NCBI GenBank assembly: GCA_963921195.1
Contig: OY992537.1
Span: 126,095,347-126,159,346 of the forward strand
Direction of reading: 5' to 3'
Length of the DNA stretch: 64,000 bases
From: Pegoplata infirma
Taxonomy: Eukaryota > Arthropoda > Insecta > Diptera > Anthomyiidae
This document shows, in pieces, positions 22,400 through 32,392 of the stretch. Numbering within the stretch: the first letter of the stretch is position 1; each line of letters starts with the position of its first letter. Position numbers and translations under genes: made by a program. The notes under the pieces are model-generated. The model ran no database searches. It had not been told where the DNA came from and saw only the letters and a program-made list of their open reading frames with translations.

Positions 22400-23017
22400 T
22401 AGTTATATATAACTATATTTAATTTATTATAAAATTATCTATCATTTTTGGGAACCCGAGTTCGATTCCAGAAAAAAATATATTTTTTTATTTTTTTTTT
22501 TTAAATAGAAAACACTTTTTTATTGCATTTGTTTTTTTAGAACTTAAAAAATTTGACTTTTTGAATTTTTGCAATCATTTTTAAAAATTTATATTGCATT
22601 TATATAGTTAATAATAGCTACATTTGGTTTAAATTATCAAATTATCAATGATTTTTGGAACCCGATCTCAAATCTAATTCTGATTTCCTGATTCCATGAA
22701 AAATTTCAAATTTCTAAGCCAAAGTCTTATTTCACTTTGGAAGCCTATGACTTGGAAATAAGGCATACCGCTACATTAAAATTATTGTTTAAGCTTACTA
22801 TGGAAGACTCTAATAGCGCTGTACGTCATTCCAATTTTTTTTTTTTTTTGCAAATTTTATCAAAAATTTTCTAAGTCTTTTTGAAAATTGTGTACAAGTG
22901 AATAACATATTTAATTGGATATAATCATATATTACTATATGTTAGATCAATTTGATATAATTAGATACGATCAATTTATTTAAAACTAAGTCTTTTAAAG
23001 TTGTTATTTGCTAACAA

Positions 23018-23092
23018 CGTCCGCTGGTCTAGAGGGTAGAGATTGCGATTACAAAACGGAAGACTTGTGGTTCTAATCCCCGTCCGTTCGAA
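23018..23092 (+). repeat. tRNA-like module in E1'
   Basis: Same sequence as 14247-14320 with one change in the D-loop region (TCTAGAGGGTAGAGA). The near-identity reflects recent common origin of E1 and E1'. Confidence 0.65.
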
Positions 23093-24029
23093 GTTTTTTT
23101 TTTTTTTTTTTATTTATTTTCAGTTTGACATTATTATATCTAAAAATAAATCTAAAAACAGAAACATTTTTTGGATAAAAATGTATCCAATAATTTTTTT
23201 ATAAAATCAAGATATCAGATATTATAAGATAACTTTGGCGCGGCCAAATTTCGGATGAAATTACATTATATAATATCCAATTTAATATAAAATCATGATA
23301 TTGGATATTTTAAGATAACTTTGGCGCGGCCAATTTCCGGATGAAATTACATCATATTATATCATATTTAATACAAAATCATGATAATAGATAATTTGGG
23401 ATAACTTTGGCGCGGCCAATTTCCGGATGAAATCACATACAATCAAATATTAAACTGTAACTTCATATATTATAAGATGTTATGAGATAACTTTGGCGCG
23501 GCCAATTTTCGGATGAAATTTAGCAAAATCAGATCCAATAAATTATATATAATTTTATAAGATAACATGTTTAACCATACAATTTTTTTTTACTCGGGAA
23601 TACAATTTTTTTTTAAACTCTATATATAATTTTAAATGGTGGCACATGTAACGCCATATAAAATGTTATACAATTGTATAAGGTAAAAAATATTTTTTTC
23701 TTTCACAATATTTTATATATAATTATGCATACTTTTATATGACAGTATTTCAATATTTTTTTTTTAATGTTGCATCATATATATTTTTATTTAAGTATAC
23801 AAGAGAGCTTGTATAATTATATATGATTCTCAAAGCACCTAAAATCAGTCAAAAAAAAATATTTATAAATTCTATAAATTTTTAAATAGAAAAAAAATCT
23901 GTTTAATCCATTGTATTTTAAAACTTAAAAAAGTGCATATTGGATTTTAAAAGTTAAATGTTTAAAAATGCATTTAACTTAAATAGTTGTATGTAACTTT
24001 ATATAAGATCATATATGATAATATATGAT

Positions 24030-24500
24030 GCTTGGGGACCCCGAGTTCGATTCCCGGCTCAACCCAGAAAAAAACTATTTTTTTTTAATTTTTTAAAAAA
24101 GAAAATATGTTTTTAAAGCTTTTTGTTTTTTCTAAACTTAAAAATATTGAATAATTAAATTTTTATGATAAAATCGAAAAATAAATGTTATTTATTTATA
24201 GTTATATAATTTTATATATTACATCATATAAGTTAATATATGGTTCCTAGGGACCCTGGGTTCGATCCCCGGCTGAGCTAAGAAAAAAAGTTGTTTTTTT
24301 AAATTTTTTTTTAAAGAAAATATGTTTTAGAAGCTTTAATTTTTTACTAAACTTAAAAATATTGATTAATTTATTTTTTATGATAATATTTAGAAATAAA
24401 TATTATTTATATATAGTAATATAACTTTCTATATTGCATCATATATGATAATATATAATTCTTGAGGACCCTGAGTTCGATTCCCGACTAAGTCAAGAAA
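24030..24500 (+). repeat. Three T-arm/B-box units in E0
   Basis: CCCGAGTTCGATTCCCGGC (24041), CCTGGGTTCGATCCCCGGC (24252) and CCTGAGTTCGATTCCCGAC (24471), ~210-220 bp apart. Each follows a TATATGAT...GGGGACC context and precedes an A-rich then T-rich stretch. The B-box is retained better than the rest of the unit, including compensatory-looking changes in the flanking stem. Confidence 0.8.
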
Positions 24501-25307
24501 AAAATTATTTTTTTTTAAATTTTTTTTAATCTAAATGATTTTTTAATGCGTTTTCGTTTTTCAAATTAAAAAAAAATAAAATCCCTGAATTTTAACAAAA
24601 ATATTTCAAAAATAATTATATTTTGATATAATTATATATTATTTAATCCGAAGAAAAAAATATTTTAAAACTTTAATGTTTAACCATCAATATCTCTGGT
24701 TTTAAGAGAGCTAAAGTCCTCAGATCAAGCTCAAATCAAAGCTTTATTTGTTGCCAATAATTAAAATTGTATTTGGTTCGAACTTATGTTAGCAATATTT
24801 TCAGATAAAATTATTTTTGTCTGAAAAAACTTCCGAAAAAAACTTAAAACTCATTATTTGGCCGTTGGTGAGTAAAAAAGTTTATACATGTTTTATACCA
24901 TTTTAAAGGTATTTTTATTAAATATACAACGGCAGAAAGAAAATTTGGATCCGATGAAAAATGTGAAGCTCATAAGCCAAAAACCGTTTTTACTTTAAAG
25001 CTTTATAACTTGGAAAATTAAGAGCATTGGAAGATGAAAATAATGTTGTTGAACTCAGTATTAAACCCCCTATTAGCTCAGCAAATAAACTAAAAAAAAA
25101 AAAAAATCACAAATTTTAGCAAAAATTTTCTAAGTCTTTTTTAAAATTTTGTTCAAAATCAAGTCGAATATAATTTGATGCAATCATATACCCGATAAGA
25201 TAAACTGGATTTAATTATATATAAGTTAAACTTGATATAATTATATATGATAAACTATTTTCTAAGTTTTTTTAAAACATAGTCTTTTAAAGTTGTCATT
25301 TATTAAC

Positions 25308-25384
25308 AACGTCCGCTGGGTCAGAGGGTAGAGATTGCGATTACAAAACAGTTGGTAGCTGTTCGATTCCCCCGCCACTCGAAG
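25308..25384 (+). repeat. tRNA-like module in E0
   Basis: GTCCGCTGGGTCAGAGGGTA (A-box/D-arm-like) and GCTGTTCGATTCCCCCGCC (B-box/T-arm-like), separated by GATTGCGATTACAAAACA. It shares layout with 14247-14320 but has a better B-box. No CCA and no full cloverleaf. Confidence 0.65.
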
Positions 25385-25981
25385 TTTTTTTTTTTTTTTT
25401 TAAATAAATTTTAATTATATATATTTATATCTTAATATTGAAAAAAATTGTTTGGATAAAACTTTATCAGTTCTAAAAATAGATTTTATTGTTCGGATTA
25501 AATTATATATAGTTCTAAAAATAGATTTTTTTTTCGGATAAAATTTTATCTAAAGTTTTTTGTAATATTTTTTTTTTCTTTCGTATGAAATTTTATCTTT
25601 TTTTATCCAGCTAAAAAAATCTTTTTTTTTTTGTCTTGGTCCAATAAGATCCAACCATTTTTCGGATGAAATTGTATCCCACCGATTAAAACTGATCTAA
25701 TTAGATAAACCCACTTTTCGGATCAAATTGTATCCGTCCGGTTAAAACTGATCTAATCTTAGCGATCCATTTTTCGGATCAGTGCTGATCTTTCAAATCT
25801 CGGATCTATCAACAGATCTGGAATAATATAAGAACATATATTGCTCCATACAAAAATTTTTACTCGGGACGACAAAAAACTGTACACCACTTTACGCAAA
25901 GCAAAAAAAAAACACAACACAAATAATGAAAAAAAAAAAACCGTACACAAATACAATTTAAGGGGTTTTTAATATAAATAC

Positions 25982-27402
25982 TAGGGTGTTCAATTAATCG
26001 GGTTTTTTTATTGTTCGATTAAACGATTAATCGAAATTTGCCATTTTTAAATTATTCGATTAAACGAATAATATTTTAAAATTGTTCGATTAATCGAATA
26101 ATTACAATTTCAGAAATTTCCGAAATTACAAAATTTTTTTCGAAAATTTTAGAAAAAATTGGTACTTGAGAAAATAAACTATATTGATTCCAATATTAAA
26201 ACAAAGCAAAATATAAGTTTTCTGCTAATTTGTTTGAGAAAAATAATTTTGGAGATTTGAAAAATGTGTAGAATTTAAAAACAATGTTTTTGCCAAATTT
26301 ATATGGATTACCGATATCAGAAAAAAAATTTATTTGATATTTGGGAAAATCTTAAACAAAACTTCGGAACTTTGACCGATTTTAGCGCGGTCATACAGTT
26401 AACTGATTTAGACCAAAATTTGACAGCGAAAATCCGAAAAAGTTTAAAGTAAGGACCACTCAAGTTAACATGAATGCTTCTTTTTATACCCTCCAACTAC
26501 AGTATGGGGGTATACTCACTTTGTCATTCCGTGTGTAACGCCGCAAAATATCGGTCTAGGACCCCATAAAGTATACATATTTATGATCAGTGATCGATTC
26601 TAAGACATTCTAGCGATGTCCGTCCGTCTGTCCGTCTGCAGTTAGCACAATGCAGTCCAAAATAAGAGAGCTAGACTCCCGACATTTGGCATGAATATGT
26701 CTCATGTTCATAGGCAGGTTAAGTTCGTAAATGAGCAAAATCGGACCAGGGGGAAAAATGTTCGCCCTTGACGAACTAAACCAACCTCTGAAAAATACCA
26801 TATTTTTACATGATTTTTTGTGTTTTTGTTTAACAAATGCAACATTTTTATGCCACAAAAAGTTCAAAGTCCTGCATTTGGACTCAGAGAATTAGAAAAT
26901 GTCGTTTTTTCGGCCCGCCCCCCTTTTATGGGCGTGGAATAAAACATGTTTTTTAAATAATGATAATCTTGTATTTCTTTAGTGCAAAAAGCATAAGAAT
27001 GAATTTTTAAACACATATTCGAGGGAAAATTTAACCCGCCCTCAATTACTACTAGCGACCCCCTGACCCCACCCAAAAAAAAAATCAAAACGCCCCTGCA
27101 TTTATGTTATTTTTCTTGCATGTTGGAGGGTATAAAAGATTCGGCACAGCCGAATTTAACACTCTTACTTGTTTTAATTCCAACGGCCACATACACTTAT
27201 TGTTAGTTTGTTTATTGGATTTAAAACTTTTGAAAAATTATGCATATTTCCAGAAAAACTATGTATTATTATTATTCGATTAATCGACGTAAATTCTTCG
27301 ATTAATCCTTTAATCGAAATTAGCAATTTTAAATTAATCGAACAATTATTCGTCTAAAATTATTCGATTAATCGAACAAGAATTAATCGACTGAACACCC
27401 TA
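25982..27402. mobile_element. hAT-like element with ATTAATCGA-repeat ends, containing a HINE
   Basis: Tips TAGGGTGTTCAATTAATCGG (25982) and ATCGACTGAACACCCTA (ending 27402) are flanked by a perfect 8-bp duplication ATAAATAC (25974-25981; 27403-27410). Both sub-termini are strings of CGATTAATCGAA palindromic words (26000-26105; 27265-27390). A complete HINE-A lies inside (26486-27171). No coding capacity. Confidence 0.9.
26486..27171 (+). mobile_element. HINE-A (DINE-1-like) full-length copy
   Basis: ATACCCTCCAACTACAGTAT after TTTTT; 3' GTTGGAGGGTATA at 27122, stem-loop ATTCGGCACAGCCGAAT (27139-27155), tail ACACTCTTACTTG before TTTT. It has a short GTCY tract (26618-26636) and the conserved 'cccgcccccc...atgggcgtgg' block. 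The minus-strand frames at 26610-27088 are repeat translations. Confidence 0.85.
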
Positions 27403-27629
27403 ATAAATACTTAATACGTTGTCAATTTTTTTTTGTTTTTAATGTTTATTTAATTACTACCACTGATTCGTTCACTTTTAATTTATATGTTTATTTAATT
27501 ATTAATTATATATTTTTTCACTTTTTATCTTCCGACTGCGTCCGCTGACACCACAATAAACGATAAAACTGACTAGTTACTTTTTAATAACTTCGTCTAA
27601 AACATCGAGAAAGTTGGTTAAAACTTCTT

Positions 27630-27960
27630 AGTGCTTATATGCTGCTTCGCTGTAAGCGAGAGCCGAAGCATTAAACCATTCTCCCTTTCAGCGGAGCAGC
27701 ATAACTGCTTTGGAATTAAAAAAAAAAAAATGTTAAAATGTGTAAGTGCTTACATACTGCTTCGCTGTAAGTGAGAGTCGAAGCATTAAACCATTCTCCC
27801 TTACAGCGAAGCAGCTTTACTGCTTTTAAAATAAAATAAAAAATCTGTCAAAATTTGTGAGTGCTTACATACTGCTTTGCTGTCAGTGAGAGCCGAAGCA
27901 TTGAACCGTTCTACCTTACAGCGAAGTAGCTTTTACTGCTGCATACGTAAGATGTTATAA
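27630..27960. repeat. Three tandem hairpin units in F1 right arm
   Basis: Three ~110-bp copies of a unit beginning GTGCTTACATACTGCTTCGC (27631, 27750, 27862). Within each, CTGCTTCGCTGTAAG is answered by CTTACAGCGAAGCAG ~45 bases later, so each unit folds into a stem of about 15 bp. Such arrays are typical of fold-back (FB-like) arms. Confidence 0.75.
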
Positions 27961-28741
27961 ATGTAAGCGCTTTTTTATGCGCTTCCTATTTTTAGTGCTT
28001 CTTAAAATCTAATATTTTTTTATTGGGTATCAGGATTGACGTATTTGCCTTGGCGTATTTTGACTCCATAAAAACTGTGTTTTATTCATGAATTTATGAT
28101 TTTTCAAATTTTTGTGTTTGTTAACACAAGCTAAATTCGAACAATGCTGACCAACCATAATCAAGATTTTATTTTAAAGATACATTTTGAAAAACTTTCG
28201 AATTACTTAAATAACCGTTTCTAGACAACCGTGCTTAAATATTAATCTTTAAATTTAAATATTCATCTTTAAAAAAATTGAGGTTTTGTGGAATTTTAGG
28301 CTAGAAAGGTGGCGTGTTTAAAATACTTTTATGCATCCTGAAGCATATCCTAACTATTTTTCTGCAATAATTTAAATATTATCCAAGTTTTTATTTTATT
28401 TCAATAAATCATATAAAATTGTATTAAACATGGGTTATTTGATTTTTTTTTTAAAGTTATAGACAAATTCCCGAAATTTCCCGATGAAAAAATCCCTGGA
28501 TTTTAAGAAAAATATTTCCCGGGAATTCCCGGGAATTTTTTTCCCGAATAGAAACCCTACTATTGACAAAAAATAAACCAATTCTACTAAAATTTGATTT
28601 GTGTGTGTTTTCTACACTAAATAAAGATTTAACAAAAGACAGATTCAATCGGTCCATGTTTGGACTTGGGACCCATTTCCCGGAAAACACTGGTGTAGGG
28701 TATCATATGGTCGGTCTTGACCGACTATAATTTTCTTACTT

Positions 28742-29935
28742 GTTTTATTTAGTTTTTTGGTGAAAATATAGAGTAATATTAGCCCAGTATTGAAGAGATG
28801 TATGTTTTTAACTATCGTATTGTTTTTTATTTATTATTTTTGAAGAAAAAAAAAATTTAAAAAAATGTGCAAGGGCAAAAAAAATCTTTTTATCATAAAA
28901 ACACTTTTTTATCCAAATATTAACAAATATTTTAAGCTAAAATTTGTTTTTTACCTTGTTCGGAATTTTCCGATTTTCAAGTCAAAAAATGAACTTAAAG
29001 ACATTCCTAACAGGTCCAATATTTTTGTGTGTTAATATTGACCCCAAAAGGCAACTATTACGACCCCAAAGTTTTTTAAAATTAAAAAAAAGGATAATTG
29101 CTCCACCCTACTAAGCATTATTCTTCCAAATCGTTTACATTTTCCTGCTTAAATCAAAAGACTTAGGAAACAAACATCAAAAATAATTACCCATAAATTT
29201 TCTTCAAAACTAATTAGAAATTTTACTTTATATTTTTAGACATAACTGTCTAATAAATCGACTTAAAAATAATTATATTTATAATTACAATTTTTTTTTA
29301 CAATTTATTTAGCATATATACTGAACGGAGTAGTTAATAAAAACTCATTATGAAAAGTAAAATTCAAATAACTTTCATTAAAAGACTTAATAGGTACTTT
29401 CAATTCAAAGTGAATTTTAATGACAGAAAAAGTCATGCAAAGCGAGAAAAAAAAATATATTCCCATTAATTATAGAATAATGCTTACAAATATTTTAATG
29501 TTTAAATTGCTTTATTAAAACAAATCACTGTGGGAACCACTAGATTTGCCTTTAAGGTAAGTAAGCAATCTTATACAGTTGTGGGACAAACAGGCATTTT
29601 AATAAATTTTAAAAATTTTGTTTGCTTTTTTAAAATTGATTTAAAAAAAACATAATTTAAATGAAAAATGTTCAAGAATATGTGAGCTCGAGGCCTTTTT
29701 TAATGTTTTTATTTAATAATTTTTCTATTTATTATATTTTTTCGGCGTAAGCCAAGTGTATTTAATTTGTTGTTTGTGTTTTTTGATTGAAGAAGAAAAT
29801 TGTGTCTCATAAAGATTAAATTAAATGTGGATTTACCCTGGACCATGGTTTCTGTAGCCACTTATACGTCATCAGTAGGACATTACATTAAATTGATTGT
29901 TTGATATTTGCTAGAAAAATTATTTATATGTTTTT
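28742..29935. other. Right inverted arm of the outer element and unassigned DNA
   Basis: 29030-29200 is the inverted match of 16640-16800. 28742-29029 is its inner DNA. 29236-29935 is AT-rich DNA without recognisable genes or repeats, containing 'ccatggtttctgtagccact' at 29844 and a GC-richer patch there. Confidence 0.4.
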
Positions 29936-29942
29936 TATCAAC

Positions 29943-30022
29943 AGACTAGCCTGCCATGAGATTTGAACCTGTGCTTCTAAATCACTCATGGTTTTGTATA
30001 CCGGCGCCTTAACTACTTAGGC
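29943..30022 (-). repeat. tRNA-like sequence (class II-like), probable SINE head
   Basis: On the minus strand TAGCCTAAGTAGTTAAGGC is an A-box/D-arm with a GCC/GGC stem. GGTACACAAA-like bases form a short 3-4 bp stem around a 7-base loop (ATACAAA). AGGTTCAAATCTC fits the B box after a long variable region, as in Ser/Leu tRNAs. The T and acceptor stems are imperfect. It is most like a tRNA-derived SINE or pseudogene; no body or tail was identified. Confidence 0.5.
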
Positions 30023-30052
30023 TATGATCAAATTATAATTTTTCATTTATTA

Positions 30053-30681
30053 CACAGTGATACAAAATCGAACTTTCGGAATCGGAATGGGATGAAACCA
30101 AAAGCAAATGAAAGCTGACGTTTTCCATAACAAAACCCACAAGGCCTTTTTTTTTAGGTCAGAGCTAGATTTTTTTTTAAACGCATTTAAAGTTGGTGAT
30201 TTTAAAGCATTTAAAGTTTGTGTGTACTAAACATTTCCTACTTTAAAGGACCCTGGTTGTGCCCTTATTGAACATGTAGGGTCCAGTTTCCAAACTTAAG
30301 CTGAAAATTACTTTAGCTATGACTGGTATGAATTTTGCTGCAATCGGTCCAGTACCTATTTACTGAATATCCAAATTATTCAAATAAACCACAAAACACC
30401 GTTGCGTATGATTGTTATTTAAAGGCAATTATTAACATAAAACACTGGACACCGTTGCGTATGATTGTTATTTAAAGGCAATTACATAATTAATCATTCG
30501 CCACTAATACAATTTTCAAGCATTTATTATTATAATTATAATAAAAGTGCACTAACTTTAAATGCGTGTAAAAAAATCTAGCTCTGAACTGGAAAAAAGC
30601 CTTGAGGGGTTTGTTATGGAATATGTCATCTTTCATTTGCTTTTGGTTTCATCCCATTCCGATTTTGGGTGTTGCACAGTG
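30053..30681. mobile_element. Inverted-repeat element with CACAGTG tips
   Basis: The terminal ~100 bp are inverted: left 'cggaatgggatgaaaccaaa' (30083) against right 'tttggtttcatcccattccg' (30642). Inner arms share AGAGCTAGATTTTTTT and GCATTTAAAGT words. Tips read CACAGTG at both ends (left as CACAGTGA, right ...GCACAGTG), and TTATTA flanks both sides (30047-30052; 30682-30687). Contains two direct copies of a 38-bp block (30395-30490). Non-coding. Superfamily unresolved. Confidence 0.7.
30395..30490 (+). repeat. Direct repeat CACCGTTGCGTATGATTG
   Basis: Two nearly identical ~38-bp copies starting at 30397 and 30452, each reading through GTTATTTAAAGGCAATTA. They sit in the centre of 30053-30681. 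Confidence 0.8.
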
Positions 30682-30687
30682 TTATTA

Positions 30688-31189
30688 TTTCAACTCAGTT
30701 GATAATTAGATAATTAAACACAATTAGAATAATTTTTTGTTGAAATACAACTAAAAAAATTTTTCTAAAAGATGAGTTTAATACAAAACTTATTAAATAA
30801 TGGCCTACCATGGGTTAAATAAAAGTCTCTTTATTTTAAAGAAATCAAACCACAAAATGATTTCCTTTTATCTTTTGGCTGTGGGTTGATTTGCGGTAAC
30901 CCCCAGAAGCGAAAATACTACTCGTACCACATTATCAAATTCAAATGATGATCATTCAATTGAAAAGTAAATGTAAATTTACTCTACTCTCCTCTTCTTG
31001 ATACCATTGATGTGTGTGAGTGTGGATGGTAATGGTCTAATGAATACATGATGTTGTAGTAGAACAACAAAATTATCGACATGTCTCGCTACACTCAGAA
31101 AAGTTTTATAGTTCTCCAGTAAAAATATAAAACTAAATTATAAACTGAGGGGGGAAAAATATTTAAATCAAAAATGTTCAATTTTATTT
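30688..31189. other. Unassigned DNA with a CACTCA tip
   Basis: No gene. At 31091 a CACTCAGAAAAGTTTTATAG end of the CACTCA family is visible, without a matching right end. A GC-richer patch (30885-30930) has no features I can name. Confidence 0.35.
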
Positions 31190-32375
31190 TAAACATGCTG
31201 CTTTAGACTCGCATTTTTTCTTCAACTTTCGATTTTCCCAAGTGTTCGGGCAAATTTTTATCGTCCTAGGTCTAAAACTTGTGGTACAAATTTGAGGCCA
31301 ATCGGATTAAATTAACCCGTGGCGCCCGGCGGTCAAAGTTTTAAATTTTTGAAAAACTGAAAATTTGTCATATTTGTCAATTTTGATGCACTGAGCACGA
31401 ATATAAAAAATTAAAATCGGTCGAACGTTTTCGAGATATCGCCATTTGAAATTTGGAAAAAATGGCTGTTTTTTCCTACGTTCAAGAAATTGTTTTAAAA
31501 AAGTATCAAAATTCCTTTGCCTTGACCCTTTCATAGACCTTAAGAAAATTTTTCATTTAAACTTAATTTGAGGCAAATCCCATAATTTTAACCCGTGGCG
31601 CCCATCAATCAAAGTTTTAGTTTTATAAAAAGCTTTTCACCCGTGGTGCCCTTTGATTTAGAGTTTTAACTAAATCAAAGGGCACCACGGGTTAAAATTA
31701 TCGGATTTAGCTCAAATTAGATGAAGGATTGTATTAAGCTCTATGAAGGGGTCAAGAGAAAGAATTTTTAAGATTTTGTTAAAAAAATTCGTTATAACGC
31801 AGAAAAATACCACCATTTTTGAAATTTGTTTAAAAATTTTAAATGGCGATATCTCGAAATACACTCTACCAAGAATTTTTTTTTTTTTTCAAAAATCCAA
31901 AATTTTTGTGGAAATTTTCCAAAATTCCAAAAGAGCGGCATGGGTTAAAATGAATTCAATCCATTCAAATTTGGTTTAAATGAAAGATTGTTTCAACCTC
32001 TATAAAGCGGTCAACGGTATGAAATTTTGAGTTTTTTACAAAATTTCTTGAACGTAGGAAAAAACCTCCATTTTTTGCAAATTTCAAATAGCGATATCTC
32101 GAAAACCGTTCGACCGTTTTTAAAATTTTTTTGATATTTGTGCTCAGCGCAAAAAAATTAACAAATATGATGGGTCGAAAAATACATTTATTTTTTATTT
32201 TCTTTTTTTCATATTTTCAAAAATCCAAAATTTTACCGCCGGGCGCCACGGGTTAATTTAATCCGATTGGCCTCAAATTGGTACCACATAAGTTTTAGGC
32301 CTAGTAGAATAAAAATATGCCCGGACTTTGAAAATCGGAGAAATCAAATTTTTGCTATACAGAAAATGCTGCATA
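31190..32375. mobile_element. Fold-back element with CCCGTGGCGCC units
   Basis: Outer arms are inverted: left GGCCAATCGGATTAAATTAA (31294) and CCCGTGGCGCCCGGCGG (31317) against right CCGCCGGGCGCCACGGG (32238) and TTAATTTAATCCGATTGGCC (32253). The tips are near ATGCTGC (31195) and GCAGCAT-like bases (32367). Internally the CCCGTGGCGCCC/CCCGTGGTGCCC motif recurs at 31591, 31639 and 31681 in alternating orientation, with 'gatatcgccatttgaaattt'-like spacers. The centre holds a perfect 22-bp hairpin. The open frames at 31307-31534 and 31743-31979 are repeat readings. Confidence 0.7.
31639..31692. repeat. Perfect 22-bp stem, 10-nt loop hairpin
   Basis: ACCCGTGGTGCCCTTTGATT (from 31639) pairs with its exact complement ending 31692; the loop is GAGTTTTAAC. 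It lies near the middle of the fold-back element 31190-32375. Confidence 0.9.
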
Positions 32376-32392
32376 TTAAAAAAAACAAGTAA

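Larger units (their letters stand above)
20591..23598 (+). mobile_element. CCCGAGTAAAAA-ended transposon E1' (long form)
   Basis: Sister of 12382-15742, flanked by AA duplications (20589-20590; 23599-23600), inserted in E0. It has the same order: TATA arm, T-arm units with CGAGTTCGATTCC at 21254, 21467 and 22457, tRNA-like module 23018-23092, and four GGCGCGGCCAA units (23228-23525). It lacks the E2 insertion and the 250-bp MITE of E1 but carries the 779-bp palindrome 21621-22399. The differences define clean empty sites for all three insertions. Bases 20341-20400 just upstream show a short direct duplication of 'atatgacttacaagaaacca'. Confidence 0.9.
18484..25868 (+). mobile_element. CCCGAGTAAAAA-ended transposon E0 with two nested elements
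   Basis: Ends CCCGAGTAAAAATGAAT (18484) and AATTTTTACTCGGG (ending 25868), flanked by AC duplications. Removing a hAT-like insertion (18535-20064), its one duplication, and E1' (20591-23598) leaves about 2.8 kb with the family layout. That is a TATA-rich arm, three T-arm-type units (24030-24500), a tRNA-like module (25308-25384), a right region of TTTTCGGATCAAATT words (25660-25790), and the tip. More diverged from E1 than E1 is from E1', so an older subfamily. Non-coding. Confidence 0.85.
17657..28027. mobile_element. Fold-back-type element F1 (CCCAAC ends, TA flanks)
   Basis: Tips CCCAACAAAAAATTGTGCTT (17657) and TTTTTTTATTGGG (ending 28027) are flanked by TA on both sides. Left-arm subrepeats include two ~122-bp direct copies (17790-17960) with 'atgcctgaaaa-gagcttccttgaagcg', plus the inverted pair TTGTAAGGGAAAATTCTCGA (17691) and TTTCCCTTACAAACC (18332). 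The right arm has three hairpin units (27630-27960). It hosts a LINE end (17999-18223), E0 (18484-25868) and a hAT-like element (25982-27402). The central unique parts (18360-18483, 25869-25981, 27411-27620) rejoin into one AT-rich segment. Confidence 0.6.
17406..28559. mobile_element. hAT-like element H1, expanded to 11.2 kb by nested insertions
   Basis: Ends TAGGGTTTCTAAATTACCGG (17406) and CCCGAATAGAAACCCTA (ending 28559) are flanked by a perfect 8-bp duplication CTATTGAC (17398-17405; 28560-28567). The sub-terminal right arm is rich in CCCGGGAATT palindromes. Its own sequence is only 17406-17656 and 28030-28559. The rest is the fold-back element 17657-28027 and its guests. No transposase. 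Confidence 0.85.
16803..28741 (+). mobile_element. DINE-like family C copy split by an 11-kb insertion
   Basis: The 5' part (16803-17405, from CACTCTGTGGTACAGGGTATA) and 3' part (28560-28741) rejoin when the hAT-like element 17406-28559 is removed with one copy of its CTATTGAC duplication. The 3' end shows TAGGGTATCATATGG, the stem-loop TCGGTCTTGACCGA, then TATAATTTTCTTACTTG before a T run. This is the best-preserved 3' end of family C and supports a Helentron-like 3' hairpin. Non-coding. Confidence 0.7.
16588..29235. mobile_element. Outer inverted-arm element of a multi-level nest
   Basis: The left arm (16640-16800) and right arm (29030-29200) are inverted copies, roughly 75% identical by eye. 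Shared landmarks are GGGTAATTATTTTTGA...TTTGTTTC, AGTCTTTTGATTTAAACAG, 'ctcagtagggt', and TAGTTGCCTTTT...GGTCAATATTA. The exact tips and target duplication could not be fixed. Everything from 16803 to about 28741 lies between the arms as later insertions. Confidence 0.5.

Noticed and set aside
14247..25384. Functional tRNA genes at the tRNA-like modules
   Set aside because: No closing acceptor stem and imperfect T stems; they sit inside repeated transposons.
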